Positions 27,090 through 36,893 of a stretch of DNA of 64,000 nt are shown here, one piece after another. Below the pieces are notes generated by a model. The model saw nothing but the letters and a program-made list of their open reading frames with translations. It had not been told where the DNA came from and did not search any database. The stretch comes from Gordonia pseudamarae (GTDB taxonomy: Bacteria > Actinomycetota > Actinomycetes > Mycobacteriales > Mycobacteriaceae), in NCBI RefSeq assembly GCF_025273675.1, contig NZ_CP045809.1, positions 1,674,001 to 1,738,000 of the forward strand, given 5' to 3'. A program made the position numbers and the translations under genes. Numbering within the stretch: the stretch's first letter is position 1; each line of letters opens with the position of its first letter.

Positions 27090-28223
27090 ATGAGTGCACC
27101 TACCGCGGAACAACCCACCATCTACAAGGGCCTTGCCGGGGTGGTCGTCGACAAGACGGCCGTCTCCAAGGTTGTGCCCGAGACGAATTCGCTGACCTAC
27201 CGTGGTTACGCGGTGCAGGATCTGGCGCAGCACTGCTCGTTCGAGCAGGTGGCCTACCTGCTGTGGCACGGGGAACTGCCCACTGACGTTCAGCTCGCCG
27301 ACTTCAGCCAGAAGGAGCGGGCCAACCGTCGGCTCGACCGCACGGCTGCGTCGATCCTGTCGAAGATCCCCGACACCTGCCACCCGATGGACGTTGTGCG
27401 AACGGCGATCTCCTTCCTGGGTACTGAGGATTCCGCCGAGGACGACCCGAGCCCGTCGGCGAACCTGGCCAAGTCGCTGCGGATGCTGGCGGTGCTGCCG
27501 ACCATCGTGGCCGCCGACATGCGCCGGCGGCGCGGGCTGGAGCCGATCGCCCCGCATCACGGGCTCGGCTACTCGGAGAACTTCCTGAACATGGTGTTCG
27601 GCGAGGTTCCCGATCCGGTGATCGTCAAGGCCTTCGAGAAGTCGATGGTCCTGTACGCCGAGCACAGCTTCAATGCCTCCACCTTCGCCGCGCGAGTGGT
27701 CACCTCGACGCAGTCGGACATCTACAGTGCGGTCACCGCAGCTATCGGTGCGCTCAAGGGCAGTCTGCACGGCGGCGCGAATGAGGCCGTCATGCACGAC
27801 ATGATCGATATCGACCGGCCAGAACGTGCACGGGAATGGCTGAGCGCCAAACTCGACAACAAGGACAAGGTGATGGGCTTCGGTCACCGCGTGTACAAGA
27901 ACGGCGACTCGCGGGTGCCGACGATGCGCGCGGCGCTGGAGGACATTTCTGCTCACTTCGGTGAGGACAAGTGGCTGACGATCTATGCCGAGCTCGAGGA
28001 CGAGATGGGCAAGCGTACCGGGATCAAGCCGAACCTGGATTTCCCGACCGGCCCCGCCTATTTCCTGATGGGCTTCGACATCCCGGCGTTCACGCCGATA
28101 TTTGTGATGAGTCGGATCACGGGGTGGACCGCGCACATCATGGAGCAGGTGGCCTCCAACGCCCTGATCCGGCCGCTCAGTGCCTACGACGGTCAGGCGC
28201 AGCGGTCCCTCGCTGTGGGTTAG
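27090..28223 (+). CDS. prpC: 2-Methylcitrate synthase (citrate synthase family)
   Basis: Condenses propionyl-CoA with oxaloacetate to give 2-methylcitrate; many members also make citrate. 377 residues from ATG 27090. Seen: LTYRGYAVQDLA near the N-terminus, the AEHSFNASTFAARV active-site histidine segment, the substrate motif LKGSLHGGANEAV, and the GFGHRVYKNGDSR signature with the second catalytic His. It ends the operon 32 bp after prpB. The operon order prpD-prpB-prpC matches that in corynebacteria. Confidence 0.95.
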   Translation: MSAPTAEQPTIYKGLAGVVVDKTAVSKVVPETNSLTYRGYAVQDLAQHCSFEQVAYLLWHGELPTDVQLADFSQKERANRRLDRTAASILSKIPDTCHPMDVVRTAISFLGTEDSAEDDPSPSANLAKSLRMLAVLPTIVAADMRRRRGLEPIAPHHGLGYSENFLNMVFGEVPDPVIVKAFEKSMVLYAEHSFNASTFAARVVTSTQSDIYSAVTAAIGALKGSLHGGANEAVMHDMIDIDRPERAREWLSAKLDNKDKVMGFGHRVYKNGDSRVPTMRAALEDISAHFGEDKWLTIYAELEDEMGKRTGIKPNLDFPTGPAYFLMGFDIPAFTPIFVMSRITGWTAHIMEQVASNALIRPLSAYDGQAQRSLAVG

Positions 28224-28230
28224 CTCACGG

Positions 28231-28326
28231 TATACTGACGTGGCAATCGGTCGTGCGTACCGTAAGCCGCGCAACGTCGGCCCGGTGGGTCTCGGGTTCT
28301 CACAACTTGACGAAAGCGGTTGTGAG
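28231..28326 (+). promoter_or_regulatory. Promoter-like TATACT and inverted repeat ahead of pyc
   Basis: The 145-bp gap between prpC and pyc holds TATACT (28231-28236), a good -10-like hexamer. It also holds an inverted repeat CTCACAAC (28299-28306) / GTTGTGAG (28319-28326) with a 12-base spacer. The repeat could be the prpC terminator or an operator for pyc; the sequence does not decide. Confidence 0.4.
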
Positions 28327-28368
28327 GAATCGTTTCTCACGTCGTAATGACAATAAGAGAGTGTGCTC

Positions 28369-31300
28369 ATGTTCGATAAGGTTTTGGTGGCCAACCGCGG
28401 TGAGATCGCGATCCGCGCACTGCGCGCGGGGTACGAGTTGGGGGCGCGAACCGTCGCGGTGTTCCCGTACGAGGACCGCAATTCGCTGCACCGCTTCAAG
28501 GCTGACGAGGCCTATCAGATCGGGATACCGGGCCATCCGGTGCGGGCCTATCTGTCGGTCGAGGAGATTGTCGCGACGGCCGTACGATCCGGCGCCGATG
28601 CCGTCTATCCCGGATACGGGTTCCTCTCGGAGAACCCCGGGCTGGCCGCGGCGTGCGCGGCGGCCGGCATCACGTTCATCGGCCCGCCCACCGAGGTACT
28701 GGAGCTGACCGGCAACAAGGCGACCGCCGTGGCCGCGGCCAAGGCGGCCGGACTGCCGGTGCTGTCGAGTTCGGAGCCCAGTGCCGACATCGAGCAGTTG
28801 CTGGCGGCCGCGGCCGACATGCGGTTCCCGGTGTTCGTCAAGGCCGTGGCCGGTGGTGGCGGACGCGGTATGCGTCGTGTCGAGACGATCGACGAACTCG
28901 CCGATGCCATCGCCGCCGCCTCGCGTGAGGCCGACACCGCCTTCGGTGATCCGACCGTGTTCCTGGAGCAGGCCGTGGTCAACCCACGGCACATCGAGGT
29001 ACAGATCCTCGCCGACACCCACGGCAACGTCATCCACCTGTACGAGCGGGACTGCAGCATGCAGCGCCGCCATCAGAAGGTGGTCGAGCTGGCCCCGGCT
29101 CCTAACCTCGATCCCGAGATCCGGGACCGTATCTGCGCCGACGCCGTCGCGTTCGCCCGCCAGATCGGGTATTCGTGCGCCGGTACCGTCGAGTTCCTGC
29201 TCGATGAGCAGGGCCGGCACGTGTTCATCGAGATGAACCCGCGCATCCAGGTGGAGCACACGGTCACCGAGGAGATCACCGACGTCGACCTGGTGGGTGC
29301 ACAGCTGCGCATCGCGTCGGGGGAGACCCTCGCCGAGCTGGGGCTGTCCCAGGAATCGATCAAGATCCGTGGCGCGGCGCTGCAGTGCCGCATCACCACG
29401 GAGAACCCGGCCGAGGGTTTCCGGCCCGACGTCGGCCGGATCACCACCTATCGTTCGCCGGGCGGGGCCGGTATCCGGCTCGACGGCGGCACCAACCTCG
29501 GCGCCGAGGTGGCCGGGCACTTCGACTCGATGCTGGTCAAGCTCACCTGTCGCGGGCGCGATTTCCCGACGGCGGTCTCACGTGCCCGGCGCGCGGTCAC
29601 CGAGTTCCGCATCCGTGGCGTGGCCACCAACATCCCGTTCCTGCAGGCGGTGCTCGACGACGAGGACTTCCGGGCCGGCCGTGTCACCACGTCGTTCATC
29701 GACGATCGTCCGTGGCTGCAGATGTCGAAGGGATCGGCCGATCGCGGCACCAAGATCCTGTCGTACCTGGCCGACGTCACCGTGAACAAGCCCCACGGCG
29801 AACGTCCCACCAAGGTGTACCCGCGCGACAAGCTGCCCGCTGTCGACCACAATCTGCTGAGTTCACCGCCCGACGGCTCGCGGCAACGCCTCCTCGAGCT
29901 GGGGCCGGAAGGTTTCGCCGCGGACCTGTTGCGGAGCAAGCGGCTCGGGGTCACCGACACCACCTTCCGGGATGCCCACCAGTCGCTGCTGGCCACCCGC
30001 ATCCGCACCTCCGGGCTGATCGCGGTGGCTCCCCACATCGCCGCACTCACCCCCGAACTGCTGTCCATCGAATGCTGGGGCGGCGCGACATACGATGTGG
30101 CACTGCGCTTCCTGAAGGAAGACCCGTGGGATCGGTTGGCGCAGTTGCGTGCCGCAATCCCCAATATCTGCCTGCAGATGCTGCTGCGCGGAGCCAACAC
30201 CGTCGGCTACACCCCGTACCCCACCAAGGTGACGACCGCGTTCGTCGCCGAGGCCACCGGGGTGGGCATCGATATCTTCCGGATCTTCGACGCGCTCAAC
30301 AACATCGAGCAGATGCGTCCGGCGATCGACGCGGTCCGCGAAACCGGCACCGCGGTCGCCGAGGTGGCGATGAGCTACACCGGCGACCTGGCGAACCCGG
30401 CTGAAGATCTGTACACGCTCGACTACTATCTGCGCTTGGCCGAGCAGATCGTCGACGCCGGTGCGCACATCATCGCCATCAAGGACATGGCCGGACTGCT
30501 TCGCGCACCTGCCGCCACCACCCTGGTGTCGGCGTTGCGCAAGGAATTCGATCTGCCGGTGCACGTGCACACCCACGACACCGCCGGCGGTCAGCTCGCC
30601 ACCTACCTCGCCGCCTGGCAGGCCGGTGCCAGTGCCGTCGACGGTGCGAGCGCGGCCCTGGCCGGCACCACCAGCCAGCCCGCGTTGTCGGCGATCGTGG
30701 CGGCGGCCGCCCATACCGACCGCGATACCGGACTCGATCTGGGTGCGGTGTGCGACCTCGAACCGTACTGGGAGGCCGTGCGCAAGGTGTACGCGCCGTT
30801 CGAGTCGGGCCTGCCCGCGCCGACCGGCCGCGTCTACACCCACGAGATCCCTGGCGGCCAGCTGTCCAACCTGCGACAGCAGGCGATCGCACTCGGGCTG
30901 GGCAACCGGTTCGAGGCCGTCGAAGAGGCGTATGCGGCGGCCGACCGGATGCTGGGCCGCCTGATCAAGGTGACTCCGTCGTCCAAGGTGGTCGGTGACC
31001 TGGCGCTCGCGCTGGTGGGCCGGGGTATCACCGCCGGTGAGTTCGCCGCAGATCCGTCGGCCTACGACATCCCGGACTCGGTGATCGGCTTCCTGCGCGG
31101 GGAGCTCGGCGACCCGGCCGGTGGCTGGCCCGAGCCGCTGCGCACCGTCGCCCTCGAAGGCCGTGCCGACGCACCGTCGCCGCAAGAGTTGTCCGTCGAG
31201 GACTCGGCCGCGCTCGACGTGTCCGGCCGCGGCCGTCAGGAAACGCTCAACAGGCTGCTGTTCCCCGGCCCGACAAAGGAATTCGAGGACCACCAGGAAC

Positions 31301-31758
31301 AGTTCGGTGACACCTCGACGCTGTCGGCGAACCAGTTCTTCTATGGTCTGCGTTACGGCGAGGAGCACCGCGTCGAACTTGAACCCGGTCACGAACTGAT
31401 CATCGGTCTCGAAGCGGTCAGCGACGCGGACGAGAAGGGCATGCGCACTGTGATGTGTGTCCTCAACGGACAACTGCGGCCGGTCGCGGTCCGCGACAGG
31501 TCGGTCGATGCCGAGGTGACTTCGGCGGAGAAGGCCGACCGCTCAAACCCCAACCATATCGCGGCGCCATTTGCCGGCGTGGTGTCACTGTCAGTGGGTG
31601 TCGGTGATGTCGTGGCGGCAGGTGCCGCGATAGGCACCATCGAGGCGATGAAGATGGAGGCCACGATCACCTCTCCGGTTGAGGGGAAGGTGACCAGGGT
31701 GGCCATCGGTGAAGTCGCCCAGGTGGCGCCGGGGGACTTGCTGATCGTGCTCGGCTGA
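28369..31758 (+). CDS. pyc: Pyruvate carboxylase
   Basis: Biotin enzyme that carboxylates pyruvate to oxaloacetate and so replenishes the TCA and methylcitrate cycles. 1129 residues from ATG 28369 with an AAGAGAG ribosome site (28354-28360), the usual length for the single-chain form. Domains in order: biotin carboxylase (about 1-450, with VAGGGGRGMRRVE and the EMNPRIQVEHTVTEE signature), carboxyltransferase (about 520-800, TDTTFRDAHQSLLATR and metal-binding HVHTHDTAGG), and the C-terminal biotin domain with the biotinyl lysine in EAMKMEAT at about residue 1095. It needs the BirA ligase encoded at 53.2 kb. Confidence 0.98.
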   Translation: MFDKVLVANRGEIAIRALRAGYELGARTVAVFPYEDRNSLHRFKADEAYQIGIPGHPVRAYLSVEEIVATAVRSGADAVYPGYGFLSENPGLAAACAAAGITFIGPPTEVLELTGNKATAVAAAKAAGLPVLSSSEPSADIEQLLAAAADMRFPVFVKAVAGGGGRGMRRVETIDELADAIAAASREADTAFGDPTVFLEQAVVNPRHIEVQILADTHGNVIHLYERDCSMQRRHQKVVELAPAPNLDPEIRDRICADAVAFARQIGYSCAGTVEFLLDEQGRHVFIEMNPRIQVEHTVTEEITDVDLVGAQLRIASGETLAELGLSQESIKIRGAALQCRITTENPAEGFRPDVGRITTYRSPGGAGIRLDGGTNLGAEVAGHFDSMLVKLTCRGRDFPTAVSRARRAVTEFRIRGVATNIPFLQAVLDDEDFRAGRVTTSFIDDRPWLQMSKGSADRGTKILSYLADVTVNKPHGERPTKVYPRDKLPAVDHNLLSSPPDGSRQRLLELGPEGFAADLLRSKRLGVTDTTFRDAHQSLLATRIRTSGLIAVAPHIAALTPELLSIECWGGATYDVALRFLKEDPWDRLAQLRAAIPNICLQMLLRGANTVGYTPYPTKVTTAFVAEATGVGIDIFRIFDALNNIEQMRPAIDAVRETGTAVAEVAMSYTGDLANPAEDLYTLDYYLRLAEQIVDAGAHIIAIKDMAGLLRAPAATTLVSALRKEFDLPVHVHTHDTAGGQLATYLAAWQAGASAVDGASAALAGTTSQPALSAIVAAAAHTDRDTGLDLGAVCDLEPYWEAVRKVYAPFESGLPAPTGRVYTHEIPGGQLSNLRQQAIALGLGNRFEAVEEAYAAADRMLGRLIKVTPSSKVVGDLALALVGRGITAGEFAADPSAYDIPDSVIGFLRGELGDPAGGWPEPLRTVALEGRADAPSPQELSVEDSAALDVSGRGRQETLNRLLFPGPTKEFEDHQEQFGDTSTLSANQFFYGLRYGEEHRVELEPGHELIIGLEAVSDADEKGMRTVMCVLNGQLRPVAVRDRSVDAEVTSAEKADRSNPNHIAAPFAGVVSLSVGVGDVVAAGAAIGTIEAMKMEATITSPVEGKVTRVAIGEVAQVAPGDLLIVLG

Positions 31759-31794
31759 AACGCAGAGCGGCCGCGGCGCGGTCAGCATCAAAAG

Positions 31795-31850
31795 CGGACC
31801 GTCGGAGATCACATCAGGGTGTTGGGCCACCTGTGATCTCCGGCGGTCCG
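31795..31850 (+). terminator. Strong hairpin terminator after pyc
   Basis: Arms CGGACCGTCGGAGATCACA (31795-31813) and TGTGATCTCCGGCGGTCCG (31832-31850) pair over 19 positions, one of them G-U, around an 18-base loop, 36 bp after the pyc stop. It ends TTCT. Confidence 0.8.
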
Positions 31851-31875
31851 TTCTATCGTACGGTCCGTTCTATCG
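31844..31875. repeat. Direct repeat at the foot of the pyc terminator
   Basis: CGGTCCGTTCTATCG occurs at 31844-31858 and again at 31861-31875. The first copy includes the right arm of the hairpin. The remaining gap to metE (31876-32069) shows no gene or other feature that I can recognise. Confidence 0.8.
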
Positions 31876-32069
31876 AGTTCGGTCTGTCAGGTCCGGCGTG
31901 CTCCGTCGGTGGCAGACCGCCGGGCCACGGTCTGAGCCACAAGACAGCGGTTCAGCGCAGCGGATGCTCGATATGCCACATCTCCGGCGGCTTTGGGAAA
32001 TGACCACCCGCCACCACCCCGCTGACGCGATCGAGCGTCGGGGCGGTGGCGGGCGGTTCGTATCCGGCC

Positions 32070-34346
32070 TTACAAGGTGGCGCGGACCTGTTCGGTGGCC
32101 TCGACCAGGTTGGTCAGGGAGGCGACCACTTCGTCGGTGCCGCGGGTCTTGAGGCCGCAGTCGGGATTGACCCACAGACGGCGCGGATCAACGGCCTTCA
32201 AAGCGGCGGCGAGTGATTCGGCGATCTCGGCGGTGCCGGGAACACGCGGCGAGTGGATGTCGTAGACACCCGGACCGACGCCGTTGGCGAAGCCGACGGC
32301 GTTCAGATCGTCGAGCACCTCCATCTTCGACCGGGCCGCCTCGATCGAGGTGACGTCGGCGTCGAGGGCGGCGATCGCGCCGATGACCTCACCGAACTCG
32401 GAGTAGCACAGGTGGGTGTGAATCTGCGTCTGGTCGGCGACACCGGAGGTGGACAGCCGGAACGCTTTGACCGCCCAGGCCAGATAGGCCGGTTTGTCGG
32501 CGTCCCGCAGCGGGAGCAACTCACGCAGCGCCGGCTCGTCGACCTGGATGATGCCGACACCGGCCTTCTCCAGGTCGACGGTCTCGTCGCGGATGGCCAG
32601 CGCGATCTGGTTGGCCGAATCGGCCAGCGGCTGATCGTTGCGGACGAACGACCACGCCAGGATCGTCACCGGGCCGGTCAGCATGCCCTTGACGGGCTTT
32701 CCGGTCAGTGACTGTGCGTAGGTGATCCAGTCGACGGTCATCGCGTTCGGGCGGACGACATCGCCGAACAGGATCGGCGGGCGCACGCAGCGGGTGCCGT
32801 AGGACTGCACCCAGCCGTTCGCGGTGGCAAAGAATCCGTCGAGTTGCTCGGCGAAGTACTGCACCATGTCGTTGCGCTCGGGCTCCCCGTGCACCAGTAC
32901 GTCCAGACCGATCTTCTCCTGCAGCGCAATCACTTCGGCGATCTCGGCGCGCATCTTCTCCACGTACGCCGCGTCGTCGATATCGCCCTTGCGGAGCGCG
33001 GCACGGGCCACGCGGATCGCCGAGGTCTGCGGGTAGGAGCCGATCGTGGTGGTCGGCAGTGCCGGCAGCCCCAGCTTCTCCTGCTGGCGGTCCAGGCGTG
33101 CGGACGCCTCGCCGCGGGTCACGTCGGCGTCGGTGACGGCTGCCAGCCGCGTCCGTACGGTCTCCACGCGCAGACGTGGATCGGTGGCGCGGGTCGCCAG
33201 GGCGGCACTGCTCGCCTCGAACGCCGCAGCCTGCGATTCACGGCCGTCGCGCAGTGCGTGCGACAACGTCGCGACCTCGGTGTACTTCTCGGCGGCGAAC
33301 GCCAGCCAGCCGCGCAGATTGTCATCGAGTGCGGTCTCCGGCTCCAAGCTGTACGGCACGTGCAGCGTCGAGCAGGATGTGGACACCGCCAGCGAGCCGG
33401 TAGACCCGAGCAGGGTGCCCAGGGTGCCCAGTGCCTTGTCGAGATCGGTCCGCCAGATGTTGCGGCCGTCGACCACGCCCGCGACGACCAGCTTGTTCGC
33501 CAGCTCGGGCACGGCCGCCACGGCGGCGACGTCGCCCTCGACAAGGTCGACGGCGATGCCCTCGACGTCGGTGCGGGCCAGAGCGCCGAGCGCGGCACCG
33601 GGATCACCGAAGTAGGTGGCGACCAGCAGCGCGGGGCGGCGGGTGACCGCGGACAAGCGTCCGTACACGGCCTCGGCCAGCTCGGGCAGGCCGTTGACGG
33701 CATCGGTGACCAGCGACGGCTCGTCGAACTGCACCCAGTCCGCACCCGCGTCGACGAGACGGTCGAGCAGTTCGAAGTAGGCGGGCAGCACGTCGTCGAT
33801 GCGGGTGATCGGTGCGGCCGCACCGTCGACGGCCTTGGCCAGCGTCAGGAAGGTGATGGGACCGACGACGACGGGGCGTGCGGTGATGCCGAGGCCGTGG
33901 GCCTGGGCGACCTCGGCGAGGATCTTCTCCGGCTTGAGCGTGAACGTGGTGTCCGGGCCGATCTCGGGAACCAGGTAGTGGTAGTTGGTGTCGAACCACT
34001 TGGTCATCTCCAGAGGGGTGACCTCGGCGTTGCCGCGGGCGGCGGCGAAGTAGCGGTCCAGCGGATCGGCGATGCCGGAGACCCTGGCGGGCAGGGCGTC
34101 GAGCATGACCGCGGTGTCGAGGACCTGGTCGTAGTACGAGAAGGTGTTGACCGGGATGGAATCGAATCCGGCTGCCGCGAGCTGGGTCCAGGTGTCGCGG
34201 CGCAGGCTGGCAGCCGTCTCGGCCAGATCGGCTGCGGACACGCGGCCCGCCCAGTATCCTTCAATGGCACGCTTGAGTTCGCGGTTCGGCCCCACCCGCG
34301 GGGTGCCGAGCACTGTGGTGGTAAACGGCCGGTTGTTGATCGACAT
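32070..34346 (-). CDS. metE: Cobalamin-independent methionine synthase
   Basis: Transfers a methyl group from 5-methyltetrahydropteroyl-tri-L-glutamate to homocysteine using zinc and no B12. 758 residues from ATG 34346, preceded by a good AGGAGAAC ribosome site. Seen: the N-terminal barrel starting [19 protein letters not shown], the central [14 protein letters not shown] motif that opens the catalytic barrel, [25 protein letters not shown], and the zinc ligands in HTHLCYSEF and the terminal [10 protein letters not shown]. Its leader carries a cobalamin riboswitch, so it should be made only when B12 is short. Confidence 0.98.
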   Translation of the reverse strand: MSINNRPFTTTVLGTPRVGPNRELKRAIEGYWAGRVSAADLAETAASLRRDTWTQLAAAGFDSIPVNTFSYYDQVLDTAVMLDALPARVSGIADPLDRYFAAARGNAEVTPLEMTKWFDTNYHYLVPEIGPDTTFTLKPEKILAEVAQAHGLGITARPVVVGPITFLTLAKAVDGAAAPITRIDDVLPAYFELLDRLVDAGADWVQFDEPSLVTDAVNGLPELAEAVYGRLSAVTRRPALLVATYFGDPGAALGALARTDVEGIAVDLVEGDVAAVAAVPELANKLVVAGVVDGRNIWRTDLDKALGTLGTLLGSTGSLAVSTSCSTLHVPYSLEPETALDDNLRGWLAFAAEKYTEVATLSHALRDGRESQAAAFEASSAALATRATDPRLRVETVRTRLAAVTDADVTRGEASARLDRQQEKLGLPALPTTTIGSYPQTSAIRVARAALRKGDIDDAAYVEKMRAEIAEVIALQEKIGLDVLVHGEPERNDMVQYFAEQLDGFFATANGWVQSYGTRCVRPPILFGDVVRPNAMTVDWITYAQSLTGKPVKGMLTGPVTILAWSFVRNDQPLADSANQIALAIRDETVDLEKAGVGIIQVDEPALRELLPLRDADKPAYLAWAVKAFRLSTSGVADQTQIHTHLCYSEFGEVIGAIAALDADVTSIEAARSKMEVLDDLNAVGFANGVGPGVYDIHSPRVPGTAEIAESLAAALKAVDPRRLWVNPDCGLKTRGTDEVVASLTNLVEATEQVRATL

Positions 34347-34504
34347 GAGTAATGTTCTCCTGCAATGCAAGTGGATGACCACCGCCCTTGCGGAGAGAAG
34401 TCGCGAGCCCCGTCGGCACGGCCCTGAGAGGGCACGCCGAAACGCCTGTCGACCACTCGCCCGAGTCCACGAGGCGGTGAGTCGCCGGACGCGGCGCGCC
34501 CGGC

Positions 34505-34685
34505 ACAACAGGCAGGTCTTCGGACTTACCGGCGTGCGCGCATCGCGCTCCTACTGGCCGTCGCTTCCCGGGCTCACCCAGTGCTCAAGACGGCGGTCGT
34601 TCCGGCATACCGCTGCGGGACAGTTCCGGACTCTCACCGGATTCCCTCTTGTCGTCGCCGATCAGAACACAGGGGCTCCATAGTT
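34505..34685 (-). promoter_or_regulatory. Cobalamin riboswitch upstream of metE
   Basis: On the minus strand the leader contains GGGAATCCGGTGAGAGTCC followed by GCAGCGG (aptamer core) and the B12 box AGTCCGAAGACCTGCC (34511-34526). About 160 bases, including GC-rich hairpins, lie between it and the metE start and are the likely expression platform. Boundaries are approximate. Confidence 0.92.
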
Positions 34686-34756
34686 GCTCCGGTCGGCGAA
34701 CCAGTTGCGTGATCCACCATAGCGATGTATGCGCTGGTAGCCAACTGTCCGGCTGG

Positions 34757-36167
34757 ACTCACGTAGTCTGCCCGCGAAACGCCCTCGGTGCCTCACATAG
34801 GTTTGCCCGCGAAATGATGATCGTCGGTGGATGGAAAGTGAGTTGTCGATGCGGTCGCGCGCTGAGGTGACCAGTAGGTTTGCTCGTGGGTATGTGCAGG
34901 CGTCGAAGAAGGAGCGGGGCCAGATCCTCGATCAGGGGATCGAGGTGACCGGTTGGTCGCGTGACAATGCGCGCCGGCGGTTGGTGGCTGCGGCGACGCG
35001 GCCGGGTAAGGGCCGTGCGGTTGCGGTGCGCGAGCGCAAGCCGCGGGCGCTGAAGTACTCCTACGATGCGCTCAAGGTGCTGCAGAAGGTGTGGGCGGCT
35101 TCGGGTGGCCAGTGTGGCAAGTACCTCGCGGTGTCGATGCCTGTGCAGCTTGCTGCGCTCGAGCGTCACGGTGAACTCGTTGTCGGAGAGGGCCGTTACA
35201 GCGAATCGGTGCGTGAGGAGTTGTTGTCGATGTCGGCGGCAACCATCGACCGCTACCTCAAACCAGCGAAAGCCAATGATCAGATCTCTGGTGTGTCTAC
35301 GACGAAACCGTCTGTGCTGCTCCGTAATTCTATCAAGGTTCGCAAGGCCGGTGATGAGGCCGAAGCCGAACCAGGATTCTTCGAAGGCGACACTGTCGCT
35401 CACTGCGGCCCGACACTCAAAGGCGAGTTCGCCCGGACATTGAACCTGACCGATGTGCACACCGGATGGGTGTTCACCCGCAGTATCCGCAACAACGCCC
35501 ACACCCACATCCTGTCCGGGTTGAAAACCGCGATTACTGAAATATCCTATGCAGTAACCAGTTTGGACTTCGACAACGGATCGGAGTTCCTCAATCAGCC
35601 GGTCATCACCTGGGCCGGAAACGAGGCATCTACTTCACCCGACCCCGGCCGTACAAGAAGAACGACCAGGCCACCATCGAATCGAAGAACAACCACCTCG
35701 TCCGCAAGTACGCGTTCTACTGGCGCTATGACACCGACACCGAACGGACCGTTCTCAACCGGCTGGGGCGGCTGGTCAACGATCGGATGAACTACCTGAC
35801 CCCGACCGTCAAGCCCACCGGATTCGCCTCCACAGCGAACGGACGCCGACGCCGGGTCTTACGACGCCCCGGCCACCCCGTTGGACCGGCTCCTGGCCGC
35901 TGATGTCCTCTCTGATGCCCAACGCGCCGAGCTGTGCGCCTACCGCGACAGCCTCAACCCCGCACAGATCGGCCGCGACATCGCGTCCCTCCAAGACCAG
36001 CTGTTGTTGCTGGCCAAGGACAAAACCGAGCAGCTCTACCTCGCCTCCCTGCCCACCGCACTACCCGACGTCCGCAAAGGCATTCGAATCCCCGCCAGCT
36101 GAACCCCGTTTCGCGGGCATTCCTATCTGAGGCATGGACCCGGTTTCGCGGGCAGTTTGACGTGAGG
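34757..36167 (+). mobile_element. Decayed integrase-type IS with doubled terminal sites
   Basis: Each end carries two direct copies of a site of about 23 bp with consensus CTCACRTAGNNTGCCCGCGAAA. The left end has them at 34758 and 34792. The right end, in inverse orientation, has them at 36166 and 36131. Copies are 34-35 bp apart on both sides. The element, about 1.4 kb, encloses one broken transposase gene. I cannot assign an IS family with certainty. Confidence 0.8.
34831..36102 (+). pseudogene. Integrase-core (rve/DDE) transposase, two frameshifts
   Basis: About 420 codons in total. The first segment (34831 to about 35620) has an N-terminal DNA-binding region, then the first catalytic Asp in FFEGDTVAHCGP and the second in LDFDNGSEFLNQP. 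A base is lost near 35622 in TGGGCCGGAAACG, and the frame moves to GIYFTRPRPYKKNDQ with the catalytic Glu in ATIESKNNH. Between about 35840 and 35857 it returns to the original frame (SYDAPATPLDRLLAADVLSDA) and ends at 36102. The catalytic triad is recognisable but cannot be made as one protein. A second, shorter copy of its central part lies at 36635-36820. Confidence 0.85.
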
Positions 36168-36565
36168 CATTACGGATCGCCTCATACGAGACGGTCCGGC
36201 CCTGAGCGCCGGGAGAATGATCCATGACCTCTACCGTGTCCTCGCCGGCTTCCAGCCGCAACCGGCCGGCGATCTGACGCGGGGTACGCGAGGCCTTCAG
36301 ATCCGCTCGCACCCGCGCCGAGAGCACCTCATCGGCGTCGATCTTGCGGTCCTGCGCCCGGGCTCGTCGAGCGGTGGCGAGCTTGTTGGCAGTGGCCGCC
36401 CGGTACTGCCCGGACGCACACCGGTTACGCCGAATCTCGCGGGAGATCACCGACTTGTCCCCGGCCGATCCTCTTCGCGATCGAGGTCACGGTTTCCTGC
36501 GCCCGCACCCCAACGGCGATCTCCACCCGATCCTCGATCGTCAACCACATCCGACCCCGACCCAC
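36168..36565 (-). pseudogene. IS30-family transposase N-terminal fragment
   Basis: The minus strand reads LTIEDRVEIAVGVRAQETV and TSIAKRIGR, then after an extra G near 36460 continues VISREIRRNRCASGQYRAA through RTPRQIAGRLRLEAG and VSYEAIRNASR. These are the helix-turn-helix and start of the catalytic region of IS30 transposases. The gene stops abruptly at the end of the neighbouring IS at about 36167. Its C-terminal half is not found on the far side of that element. Confidence 0.8.
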
Positions 36566-36634
36566 GACGGCCACCCCGTCCTCACCCCCGGCCGGTCCCG
36601 TTGACCTGCCCTATTGCTACGGCGGAATGACACT

Positions 36635-36820
36635 GCCCACCATCGAATCCAAGGACAATCACCTTGTGCGTAAGTACGCGTTCTACTGGCGCTATGACAC
36701 CGACACCGAACGCGCCGTTCTCAACCCGCTGTGGCCTCTGGTCAACGACCGCCTCAACTACCTGACACCCACCATCAAACCCGTCGGCTTCGCCTCCACC
36801 GCCGACGGGAGGCGCCGCCG
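36635..36820 (+). pseudogene. Second partial copy of the integrase-type transposase
   Basis: IESKDNHLVRKYAFYWRYDT followed by NDRLNYLTPTIKPVGFAST repeats residues found at about 35680-35840 with scattered substitutions. It starts after a junction with the IS30 debris and ends at about 36820, where sequence of an unrelated broken gene takes over. It is a related but not identical element, so two insertions have decayed here. Confidence 0.8.
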
Positions 36821-36893
36821 CCCTTCGACTTTGCGGACCGTTGGGACCAGCTCAACGAAGATGAGGACAAGAACGTGTCCGCGGCTATCCCGG

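Noticed and set aside
29863-31473. 536-codon minus-strand frame within pyc
   Set aside because: Pyruvate carboxylase motifs are continuous on the other strand. The antisense product has no recognisable features.
35600-35640. Programmed -1 frameshift producing the IS transposase
   Set aside because: The site (CCGGAAACG) is not a standard slippery heptamer, and a second, compensating shift downstream would also be needed, so decay is simpler.
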